A DNA stretch of 64,000 bases from JALZUE01 sp051251725 (GTDB lineage Bacteria > Pseudomonadota > Gammaproteobacteria > Enterobacterales > Alteromonadaceae): the NCBI GenBank assembly GCA_051251725.1, contig JBPOFN010000002.1, positions 124,001-188,000 on the forward strand. The letters run 5' to 3'. Numbering within the stretch: the stretch's first letter is position 1; every line of letters begins with the position of its first letter. Under the pieces are notes generated by a model, which had not been told where the DNA came from, did no database searches, and was given only the letters and a program-made list of their open reading frames with translations. Positions 23,706 through 31,796 of this stretch are shown in pieces. Both the position numbers and the translations under genes were made by a program.

Positions 23706-24284
23706 ATGACCGACTATCTTCTTCTGTTAGTCAGTACCGTTTTAGTTAATAACTTTGTACTGGTAAAATTTCTGGGTTTATGCCCCTTCATGGGAGTTTC
23801 ATCTCGCACTGAAACTGCTATCGGTATGTCGTTCGCAACCACATTTGTGATGACACTCGCCTCAATGTTAAGTTACTTAGTTAATAGCTATATCTTAGCG
23901 CCGCTGGGCTTAGAATATTTAACTACCATGGCCTTTATTCTGGTCATCGCCGTGGTGGTGCAATTTACTGAGATGGTTGTCCATAAAACCAGTGCTAACT
24001 TATATCGTTTGCTTGGTATTTTCTTACCTTTAATTACCACTAACTGCGCCGTATTAGGTGTTGCCTTATTAAGTATTTATGAACAACATAACTTTTTAGA
24101 GTCAATTGTTTATGGTTTTGGCGCCGCCGCGGGCTTTTCATTAGTGTTAATTATGTTTTCTGCCATGCGTGAAAAGCTTGCCAATGCCGATGTACCTAAA
24201 CCGTTTAAAGGCTCTGCCATTGCCATGATCACCGCCGGTTTAATGTCGTTAGCCTTTTTAGGTTTTACCGGATTAGTAAAATAA
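23706..24284 (+). CDS. rsxA: Rsx/Rnf electron transport complex subunit A
   Basis: 192 residues, matching RsxA/RnfA (193 in E. coli), with six predicted membrane helices and family segments VKFLGLCPFMGVS and LPLITTNCAVLG. It forms the membrane core of the complex, pairing with RsxE, and passes electrons across the inner membrane. First gene of rsxABCDGE; its stop overlaps the rsxB ATG by one base. Confidence 0.97.
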   Translation: MTDYLLLLVSTVLVNNFVLVKFLGLCPFMGVSSRTETAIGMSFATTFVMTLASMLSYLVNSYILAPLGLEYLTTMAFILVIAVVVQFTEMVVHKTSANLYRLLGIFLPLITTNCAVLGVALLSIYEQHNFLESIVYGFGAAAGFSLVLIMFSAMREKLANADVPKPFKGSAIAMITAGLMSLAFLGFTGLVK

Positions 24285-24844
24285 TGCTTGATATACTTAT
24301 TGCCATTACTGTTTTTGGTGTGATCGCCGCTATCTTTGGCGCCATATTAGGTTACGCCTCTATTCGCTTTAAAGTAGAAGGCGACCCGCTGGTTGAACAG
24401 CTTGATGAACTATTACCACAGACCCAATGTGGTCAATGTGGTTACCCTGGCTGCAAACCTTATGCACAAGCTGTCGCCGATGGTGAAGCTATTAATAAAT
24501 GTGCGCCTGGCGGTGATGACACCATCAAAAAAATTGCTGATTTAATGGGCGTTGATCCTGAGCCGCTCGATGCGAATCACGAAACCGACAACAGCCCGAA
24601 AGTCGCTTTCATTATTGAAGAAGATTGCATTGGTTGTACTAAATGTATTCAAGCTTGCCCCGTTGACGCAATTATTGGCGCAGCAAAACAAATGCATACG
24701 GTTATTATTGATGAATGCACAGGTTGCGATTTATGTGTCGCACCTTGTCCTGTTGATTGTATTGAAATGCGTCCGATTGAAGCAACACCACAAACATGGA
24801 ACTGGGATTTACAAACCATCCCAGTTGTTAATGTTGACAGTTAA
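24284..24844 (+). CDS. rsxB: Rsx/Rnf complex ferredoxin subunit B
   Basis: 186 residues: N-terminal membrane helix, a 4Fe-4S domain with Cys49, 52, 57 and 73 (TQCGQCGYPGC), then two ferredoxin motifs, Cys115/118/121/125 and Cys145/148/151/155, each ending CP. It relays electrons between RsxC/NADH or ferredoxin and the membrane subunits. In E. coli the complex keeps SoxR reduced. Confidence 0.98.
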   Translation: MLDILIAITVFGVIAAIFGAILGYASIRFKVEGDPLVEQLDELLPQTQCGQCGYPGCKPYAQAVADGEAINKCAPGGDDTIKKIADLMGVDPEPLDANHETDNSPKVAFIIEEDCIGCTKCIQACPVDAIIGAAKQMHTVIIDECTGCDLCVAPCPVDCIEMRPIEATPQTWNWDLQTIPVVNVDS

Positions 24845-24851
24845 GGTGCCT

Positions 24852-27215
24852 ATGAATCCAATAATAACAAGAATTGACAAGGGACAGTTTTGGCCATTTC
24901 ATGGTGGTATCCACCCGCCAGAGCAAAAATTTCTCACCAATGACAAACCGATTAGACCGCTTGCGATTCCTGAGCAACTGATCATTCCTGTGCAGCAGCA
25001 TATCGGCCAAGCTGGTACCTTAATTGTTGCTGTTGGCGATAAAGTACTAAAAGGTCAGCCGCTAACTGAAGCAAGTACACCTATGTCGGTAGCGATTCAT
25101 GCACCGACAAGCGGAACTATCTCAGCAATTAAAAATGCTACCATCGCCCACCCTTCTGCCATGCAGGAATTGTGTGTTTTTATCGAGTCCGATGGCGATG
25201 ATAAATGGCGTAAACGCACCGTTTGTGAAGACTTCTCACACCTTTCTCGGCAAGAGATTATCACCAAAATTGCCCATGGTGGTGTTGCGGGGATGGGCGG
25301 CGCGGGTTTTCCGACTCATTTTAAAGTCAATACTAAACCAGCGATTAACTATTTAATTATTAACGCGGCCGAATGCGAACCTTATATCACCGCCGATGAT
25401 TTATTAATGCGTGAGCATAGCGCCAGTATTCTTGACGGGATAAAAATACTCGACCATTTATTATTGCCTGAATATATCCTTATCGGTATTGAAGATAATA
25501 AACCCGAAGCGATTAAAGCGCTGCAAAATGCCACAAAGGATTATGAAAAAATACGAGTTTGTGTGCTGCCAACTAAATACCCCACAGGTGGTGAAAAACA
25601 ATTAATTCAAGCGTTAACCGGCCAAGAAGTTCCCTCTGGTGTGATCCCCGCGCAGCTTGGTATTGTGATGCAAAACGTTGCCACTTGTTATGCTATCGCT
25701 GATGCTGTGATTAATGACACCCCTTTGATCAGGCGTGTGGTCACCGTGACCGGACAAGCACTCGATAAGCCGCAAAATGTGTGGGCAAAAATAGGAACTC
25801 CGGTTAGCTTTTTGTTAACGCAATGTGGTCATCAAACAGAAAATAGTCGCCAAATTATCATGGGCGGCCCAATGATGGGCTTTAGTTTACCAACGGCGCA
25901 AGTGCCGGTAGTAAAAATAACTAACTGCTTATTAGTGCCAAGCAACAAAGAAATTTCTATTGAAAATAAAGAAGTTGAATGTATTCGTTGTGGCCAATGT
26001 GCAGAGGTTTGTCCAAGTCAACTATTACCTCAAGAGATGCAGTGGAGCGCAAAAGCGCACGATTATGACAGACTAAAAAAACTCAACTTATTTGATTGTA
26101 TCGATTGTGGTGCTTGTGCTTATGTTTGCCCAAGCCAAATACCGCTAGTGCAATATTACCGCGTCGCCAAAGCGGAAATCCGTCAGCAACAAGTACTCGA
26201 AATAAAAGCTGAAAAAGCAAAAGCACGGTTTGAAGCAAGAAAAGAGCGACTAGAACGAGAAAAACGTGCCCGAGAAGAGAAACACCGTTTAGCCGCAGAA
26301 GCTCGACGCGCGAAAATGAATGCAAAAACGCCAGAAGCTGAAAATGCTAAATCAGCGGTTGCGGCTGCACTCGCCCGCGTTAAAGCGAAAAAATCGCAAG
26401 CAACTGATGACCCTAATAGCCAAAGTAATAATGTTTCAGCAGTCGCTACGCAATCAAATGAAAATAGCGAACAGTCTGCTCAAAAATCACAAGTAGCTGC
26501 CGCGATTGCCAGAGCTAAAGCGAAAAAAATCGCAGCAAAAAAAGCGCAACAAGATAAATTATCAGCGCCTGACACTCAAGAAAGCACAATTGAAAAGCCG
26601 CTTATAGCAAACAGTGACGGCAAGGTTGAGGCTAAAATCGACGCTAAATCGTCAAGTGTTGAAAATGATGATTCAAACAATACTGAGCAAGGTAAGTCAG
26701 GGCCAGTTCAAATAGGCATAACTCAAGCTGGCACGCAAACTAATAAACCGGCGACCGATAAAAAAGCCCAAATTGCAGCAGCGGTTGCTAAGGCAAAAGC
26801 CAAAAAGCTAACGGCAAAAAAAGCATCTGCCGCTGAGCCTTCAGCAGTTCAGCCATCAGCCATTGAACATAGCGAAAAAGAAAATTCTGAGTCAGTTGAA
26901 TCTGCGGCTATGGCCGAGCCAATAAAAACTGATGAGCAACAAAATTCACTACCTAGCTATCAACTTAGTTCAGAACCTAACTCAGAGCATAATAAAGCAG
27001 ATAAAATTAAAGCCGCAATTGCAAAAGCCAAAGCTAAAAAACAACTAACAGCGAAGACTGCCGAGCAAGCCACCACAGAAAAAGCGGTAACTGAGCCGGC
27101 AACAACCGAGCCAAAGCAGGTGCGAGATGATGCCCAAGCAGCAAAAAAACAGCGCATTGCCCAAGCTATCGCCAAGGCGAAAGCAAAAAAACAACAGCAA
27201 GTAGAGTCAAAGTAA
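24852..27215 (+). CDS. rsxC: Rsx/Rnf complex subunit C with extended Ala/Lys repeat tail
   Basis: 787 residues from ATG (AAGG seven bases upstream); an open stretch upstream in the same frame overlaps rsxB and is not used. It has the Rnf barrel sandwich, NADH/FMN-binding region (GGVAGMGGAGFPTH), an SLBB-like segment, and two 4Fe-4S motifs: Cys377/380/383/387 and Cys416/419/422/426. After about residue 450 a long helical charged tail carries five copies of an AAAIAKAKAKK-type repeat. It is the likely NADH-oxidising, cytoplasmic entry subunit. Seven bases separate it from rsxB. Confidence 0.97.
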   Translation: MNPIITRIDKGQFWPFHGGIHPPEQKFLTNDKPIRPLAIPEQLIIPVQQHIGQAGTLIVAVGDKVLKGQPLTEASTPMSVAIHAPTSGTISAIKNATIAHPSAMQELCVFIESDGDDKWRKRTVCEDFSHLSRQEIITKIAHGGVAGMGGAGFPTHFKVNTKPAINYLIINAAECEPYITADDLLMREHSASILDGIKILDHLLLPEYILIGIEDNKPEAIKALQNATKDYEKIRVCVLPTKYPTGGEKQLIQALTGQEVPSGVIPAQLGIVMQNVATCYAIADAVINDTPLIRRVVTVTGQALDKPQNVWAKIGTPVSFLLTQCGHQTENSRQIIMGGPMMGFSLPTAQVPVVKITNCLLVPSNKEISIENKEVECIRCGQCAEVCPSQLLPQEMQWSAKAHDYDRLKKLNLFDCIDCGACAYVCPSQIPLVQYYRVAKAEIRQQQVLEIKAEKAKARFEARKERLEREKRAREEKHRLAAEARRAKMNAKTPEAENAKSAVAAALARVKAKKSQATDDPNSQSNNVSAVATQSNENSEQSAQKSQVAAAIARAKAKKIAAKKAQQDKLSAPDTQESTIEKPLIANSDGKVEAKIDAKSSSVENDDSNNTEQGKSGPVQIGITQAGTQTNKPATDKKAQIAAAVAKAKAKKLTAKKASAAEPSAVQPSAIEHSEKENSESVESAAMAEPIKTDEQQNSLPSYQLSSEPNSEHNKADKIKAAIAKAKAKKQLTAKTAEQATTEKAVTEPATTEPKQVRDDAQAAKKQRIAQAIAKAKAKKQQQVESK
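26356..27200. repeat. Five dispersed AKAKAKK repeats in the rsxC tail
   Basis: Near-identical coding segments (for example AAAIARAKAKK, AAAVAKAKAKK, KAAIAKAKAKK) spaced by variable acidic/Ser-rich linkers. Tail repeats are usual in gammaproteobacterial RsxC; copy number varies between strains. Confidence 0.85.
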
Positions 27216-27216
27216 C

Positions 27217-28323
27217 ATGGCATTTTGGATCGCAAGTTCGCCCCATAATCATATACAAGATAAAACCTCAGCATTAATGCGTTTAGTGATTTACGCTGCC
27301 ATACCGGGCATTGCCGCCCAGTGGTACTTTTTTGGTTGGGGTAATTTAATTCATTTATTGATTGCGTTAGCGACTGCTTTTTCTGCAGAATATTTTGTCT
27401 TATCACTGCGTAATAAAAATTCGTTTCGCCATCAAGTTCTTGATGGTAGTGCGTTGTTAACAGCACTATTACTTGCGGTTAGTTTACCGGCACTAGCACC
27501 TTGGTGGATCACAGTTTTAGGTTGTTTATTTGCTATCATTATTGTTAAACAACTTTATGGTGGTTTGGGGCATAATCCGTTTAATCCGGCTATGGCCGCT
27601 TATGTTATGTTGTTAGTGTCATTTCCATTACAAATGACCAGCTGGCAACCACCGCTAGCATTAATGTCTGTTGATTTAGATTTTCAAAATACGCTCTGGG
27701 CAATTTTAACTGGCTTCACTTTAGACGGTTATTCTATTGAGCAGCTCAGAGCCCATATCGACGGATTTACCATGGCAACGCCACTGGATACCCTTAAAAC
27801 TAATTTAACCTTAGGATTAACGGTTAGTGAAGGCAGCCAAACCGCTATATTTGGTGATAACTTTGCTTTTGGTTGGGAATGGGTCAATGCAGGTTTTATG
27901 CTTGGTGGCTTGATCTTAATTTATAAAAAAGCCATTGATTGGCATACCCCAGCAAGTTTTTTAATCAGCTTATGGATATGTAGCTTTATTGCTTACACCA
28001 TCAACCCTGATGGTAATGCCTCAACTTTCTTTCACTGGTTCTCTGGTGCAAGTATGTTAGCCGCCTTTTTTATTCTGACCGATCCGGTTTCTGGCGCGAC
28101 GAGTATTAAAGGGCGGATCATCTTTGCTGCTTTAGCCGGTTTTTTAGTTTTTATTATTCGCAAGTTTGGCGGTTATCCCGATGCTGTCGCCTTCGCCGTT
28201 TTACTTTGTAATATGGCTGCGCCACTAATAGACCAATATACCCGCCCGCGTACTTACGGACATCAATTAGCTAGCTCGGCTGATGCGGTCAAATCATCGC
28301 TTAGTAATCAAGGGAAGAAATAA
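27217..28323 (+). CDS. rsxD: Rsx/Rnf complex subunit D
   Basis: 368 residues with about nine or ten membrane helices, as in NqrB/RnfD. The flavinylation motif SGATS places covalent FMN on Thr295; GGLGHNPFNPAMAAY is the other family signature. It starts one base after the rsxC stop codon and its stop overlaps the rsxG ATG by one base. Confidence 0.97.
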   Translation: MAFWIASSPHNHIQDKTSALMRLVIYAAIPGIAAQWYFFGWGNLIHLLIALATAFSAEYFVLSLRNKNSFRHQVLDGSALLTALLLAVSLPALAPWWITVLGCLFAIIIVKQLYGGLGHNPFNPAMAAYVMLLVSFPLQMTSWQPPLALMSVDLDFQNTLWAILTGFTLDGYSIEQLRAHIDGFTMATPLDTLKTNLTLGLTVSEGSQTAIFGDNFAFGWEWVNAGFMLGGLILIYKKAIDWHTPASFLISLWICSFIAYTINPDGNASTFFHWFSGASMLAAFFILTDPVSGATSIKGRIIFAALAGFLVFIIRKFGGYPDAVAFAVLLCNMAAPLIDQYTRPRTYGHQLASSADAVKSSLSNQGKK

Positions 28324-28955
28324 TGAAACTTGCCATCACTAATAATGCCAAGTTACTCGCGATTTTTGCTATCGTTTGCACACTTATAGTCGGTTTAATT
28401 GATAAGCTCACCCATGAAAAAATCGCAGAGCAAGCTGAACAACATTTATTAAAAACACTTCACACCATCATTGAACCAAGCCGGCTAAATAATAATTTAT
28501 ATCAAGATTGTTTATTTGTAACCGATCCCCTGTTGGGAGAAAACATCGAACAAACGGTTTATCTTGCCCGTTTAAACCAAACACCAGTTGCTGCTGCCAT
28601 TACCGCGACCGCACCTGATGGTTATAATGGCAATATTAATTTGTTAGTTGCGATTAACTTCGACGGTAGTATTAGCGGTGTTAGAACCTTAAGTCATAAA
28701 GAAACACCCGGCTTAGGCGATAAAATTGAAATTAGAAAAGATCAATGGATCACCAGTTTCAACGATAAGCAGGTAGAGAATAATAAAGATCGCCGCTGGG
28801 CGGTAAAAAAAGACGGTGGAATTTTTGACCAATTTACCGGCGCAACTATTACACCACGCGCCGTCACTAAAGCAGTTAAAAAAACCGCTTTATATTTTAG
28901 CGCCAATAAACAAACCTTATTTAATCAAGCAGCATCTTGTCGAGGTGTAAAATGA
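28323..28955 (+). CDS. rsxG: Rsx/Rnf complex subunit G (periplasmic FMN protein)
   Basis: 210 residues: one N-terminal membrane helix and a periplasmic FMN-binding domain with TGATIT, giving Thr175 as the phosphoester-linked FMN site; SHKETPGLGDKIE is also conserved. It belongs to the same family as NqrC. Overlaps the rsxE start in ATGA. Confidence 0.97.
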   Translation: MKLAITNNAKLLAIFAIVCTLIVGLIDKLTHEKIAEQAEQHLLKTLHTIIEPSRLNNNLYQDCLFVTDPLLGENIEQTVYLARLNQTPVAAAITATAPDGYNGNINLLVAINFDGSISGVRTLSHKETPGLGDKIEIRKDQWITSFNDKQVENNKDRRWAVKKDGGIFDQFTGATITPRAVTKAVKKTALYFSANKQTLFNQAASCRGVK

Positions 28956-29752
28956 GCCAAATAGAAAATACTAAAGAACAAAGTCTTGAAGAACAAAGAC
29001 CCAATGCTGAAGCGCCACTAAGCGAATACGAAAAGCTAGAAAAAAAACAAGCCTTCATCGCTGAACTTAAAACGTTAAGCTATCAAGGGCTATGGAAGAA
29101 TAACCCGGGCTTAGTGCAATTATTAGGTTTGTGCCCATTATTAGCGGTAACGGCCACAATAACCAATGCATTAGGTTTAGGTTTAGCAACACTGCTGGTT
29201 TTAATTGGCTCTAATTTAACCGTGTCATTAATTCGTCATTGGGTACCAAAAGAGATCCGTATTCCAATTTTTGTTTTGATCATCGCCACCTTTGTTACCT
29301 GCGTGCAATTGTTGATGAACGCTTATACCTATGGTTTATATGAATCGTTAGGGATATTTTTGCCTTTAATCGTTACCAACTGCGCGATCATTGGCCGAGC
29401 AGAAGCCTACGCGTCCAAAAACCCAGCCAAACAAGCGGCCTTTGACGGTTTAATGATGGGCTTAGGTTTTGCTCTAGTATTAGTTGTTTTAGGTGCTCTA
29501 CGTGAAGTATTAGGCCAAGGTACCTTATTTGATGGCGCTGAACTGCTATTAGGCGACTGGGCTAGCATTTTACGTATTGAAGTGATGAGCCTTGATAGCA
29601 AATTTTTATTAGCCATTTTGCCACCCGGTGCCTTTATCGCGATGGGATTTTTAATTGCGGTCAAAAATGCCATCGATGCCCACTTAGCGCAAAAAGCGCC
29701 AAAAGTTACGCGAGCATCAATTGAACGTGTGCGGGTTAATTTTGAGCAGTAA
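28952..29752 (+). CDS. rsxE: Rsx/Rnf complex subunit E
   Basis: 266 residues from ATG; a TTG five codons earlier is open but unlikely. Six membrane helices and the family segments PGLVQLLGLCPLLAVT and PLIVTNCAIIGRAEA, paired to RsxA. The roughly 45-residue Glu/Gln-rich N-terminus before the first helix is longer than in E. coli RsxE (231 residues). Confidence 0.95.
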   Translation: MSQIENTKEQSLEEQRPNAEAPLSEYEKLEKKQAFIAELKTLSYQGLWKNNPGLVQLLGLCPLLAVTATITNALGLGLATLLVLIGSNLTVSLIRHWVPKEIRIPIFVLIIATFVTCVQLLMNAYTYGLYESLGIFLPLIVTNCAIIGRAEAYASKNPAKQAAFDGLMMGLGFALVLVVLGALREVLGQGTLFDGAELLLGDWASILRIEVMSLDSKFLLAILPPGAFIAMGFLIAVKNAIDAHLAQKAPKVTRASIERVRVNFEQ

Positions 29753-29797
29753 CCGTAATAATAAAGCTAGAAGATAGTAACAATAATAAAAAACATT

Positions 29798-30460
29798 ATG
29801 AATAAAGCCAAACGTTTAGAAATTTTAACTCGTCTACGAGATAACAATCCCGAGCCGACAACCGAGCTTAACTTTTCGTCGCCATTTGAATTGTTAATCG
29901 CGGTGTTACTTTCTGCCCAAGCTACCGATGTTAGTGTTAATAAAGCAACCGACAAACTTTATCCCGTTGCCAATACACCACAAGCCATTTTAGATTTAGG
30001 CGTCGATAAGCTAAAAAGTTATATCAAAACCATTGGTTTATTTAATACCAAAGCTGAAAACACCATTAAAACTTGCCGAATTTTAGTTGAGCAGCATAAC
30101 GGTGAAGTACCTGAAAATAGAGCCGCTTTAGAAGCTTTACCGGGTGTTGGTAGAAAAACCGCTAACGTGGTTTTAAACACTGCTTTTGGTTTATTGAAAG
30201 ATAGTGAAGGTAAATACTTTATCGCTGTTGATACTCACATTCAGCGTTTAGCTAACCGCACTGGTTACGCTAAAGGTAAAACAGTTGAAGAAACAGAAAA
30301 AAATATAATCAAAAACACCCCCAATAAAACAGAATTTTTCTTTAACTTACACCACTGGTTTATTCTTCATGGCCGTTATACCTGTATCGCTAGAACACCT
30401 CGTTGTGGTTCCTGCATTATTGAAGATTTATGTGAGTTTAAAGGTAAAACGCCTGAATAA
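29798..30460 (+). CDS. nth: Endonuclease III (DNA glycosylase/AP lyase)
   Basis: 220 residues. Helix-hairpin-helix ALPGVGRKTANVV with catalytic Lys120, Asp145 in AVDTHIQRLANR, and a C-terminal 4Fe-4S loop with Cys196, 203, 206 and 212. It removes oxidised pyrimidines from DNA. Directly downstream of rsxE as in E. coli; the upstream ORF order is a strong synteny mark. Confidence 0.98.
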   Translation: MNKAKRLEILTRLRDNNPEPTTELNFSSPFELLIAVLLSAQATDVSVNKATDKLYPVANTPQAILDLGVDKLKSYIKTIGLFNTKAENTIKTCRILVEQHNGEVPENRAALEALPGVGRKTANVVLNTAFGLLKDSEGKYFIAVDTHIQRLANRTGYAKGKTVEETEKNIIKNTPNKTEFFFNLHHWFILHGRYTCIARTPRCGSCIIEDLCEFKGKTPE

Positions 30461-30545
30461 CTTGAACTCTTCGCCCTGATTACTGATAGATAGTGGCATA
30501 ATTGAACATTACGTTATTAGCTGAGCCTGCTTTTATTTATTCTCC

Positions 30546-31541
30546 TTATTTTTGCTTATTTGTAATCTCAACACTATTTTTACTGTCAGTTTCAGTTTCA
30601 AGAGCGGGAGATAATTGCGTTTGTAGTGGCTGAGGATACTCACGTTCATATTGAATTAACTTTTTAACATCTTGTGGAAAAAACCATAAATAGTCTTGGT
30701 TCAATAAGCTTTTCGTTTTAGTGGTCAGGGCAAGATTTTGTAAGTATATTCTTTGTCTTTGTTCAAATTTAGCTAACTCAAACATCGCTTTTGGCGCTCG
30801 GTATTTAAAAAACAGTTCGTCAAATTTTCCGTTCTTAATCGCTAATTGCAAACCTTTGCTTAATCGCTTAGCAAGCAGTGGATTATCTTTTTTAACAAAA
30901 AAGTACACGGGGGAGATATATTGCAATAACAAGCAACAGTCGACAGTAAGACTTTTATCATAACTTATTTCTCGCCATGCCTCTGTTACTGCTCGAGGAA
31001 AAGCATCAAACCGATTTTTTACTAACATTTCATGTAAACGTTCGGAATTGGCTAAAGTAACATTTAAATCATTCGCTTTTAATATGGCCGAATCTGGCCA
31101 ACCAATACCCTGCCCTAAAGTAATAGTTTTAAGTTCTTCAAGTGTGGTTATTTTATTAATTCTTAACTGTGACTCTTTTTTAATGAGTAAAACTCGATAG
31201 CCCATTAACCCTTTTAACAACGGAATATAAACAGCGGTTAATTGGTTTTCACGTTCAGGTGTCGTCATAGTCCAATGAACATCAATAAAATCGGTGTTTA
31301 TTAATAATTGTAATGAGCGTTTTTGTGATGAAACAAACATCCGAGGGCTAAGTTCAAACGGCCCATATTCATCGATGGTTTCGGTTAACGCCAGCGCCAG
31401 TAATTTGGAATAATATTGCCTCACAGGATTGTTAATATCTAACGAATGCTGGTGGAATTTTACTATTTGAGGCGCAGCAATACTTGCTTTAACAACAAAT
31501 ATAAATAGGCAACTGGCGATAACTTTATGTACCCTAGTCAT
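30546..31541 (-). CDS. Orphan periplasmic solute-binding-like protein
   Basis: 331 residues with a signal peptide (SIAAPQ), then a type II periplasmic binding fold: strand-helix pairs such as VDVHWTMTTP-like and an RVLLIKKESQLRINKITTLEELK stretch typical of the extracellular solute-binding family 3. The last about 25 residues are low-complexity. No ABC transporter genes adjoin it, so it may be a sensor-type or degenerate member. It lies downstream of the CHASE kinase on the same strand, separated by a gap with a small MITE-like element. Confidence 0.6.
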   Translation of the reverse strand: MTRVHKVIASCLFIFVVKASIAAPQIVKFHQHSLDINNPVRQYYSKLLALALTETIDEYGPFELSPRMFVSSQKRSLQLLINTDFIDVHWTMTTPERENQLTAVYIPLLKGLMGYRVLLIKKESQLRINKITTLEELKTITLGQGIGWPDSAILKANDLNVTLANSERLHEMLVKNRFDAFPRAVTEAWREISYDKSLTVDCCLLLQYISPVYFFVKKDNPLLAKRLSKGLQLAIKNGKFDELFFKYRAPKAMFELAKFEQRQRIYLQNLALTTKTKSLLNQDYLWFFPQDVKKLIQYEREYPQPLQTQLSPALETETDSKNSVEITNKQK

Positions 31542-31713
31542 TGGCTACTGCAAAAAGGTTTCATCTATTAAAAATAGCAGAATTCTGGTGAAATATTAGT
31601 CCAGTAGTAACTTTTCTTGCGCTGACCTAACCCTAAGACAGAAAGCTAAAACAGCAAAGACAATAGCGGTTTAAACTAAGCAATAGTTTAGAGGTGAAAA
31701 TTGTCACATTAAC

Positions 31714-31786
31714 TAGGGTCTGTTGAGCTTGGTTAATGGATAAAATTCCTATGACATAAAAATAATACGAAGATCAACAGACCCTA
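31714..31786. mobile_element. Short MITE-like element with TA flanks
   Basis: A 69-bp segment begins GGGTCTGTTGAGCTTGG and ends with the inverted AGATCAACAGACCC, flanked by TA on both sides. Its right end, read inverted, resembles the ends of the elements at 43.5 and 57.0 kb (GTRTTATTTTT after the terminal repeat). No coding capacity, so a non-autonomous internal-deletion derivative. Confidence 0.7.
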
Positions 31787-31796
31787 ATGCTATAAA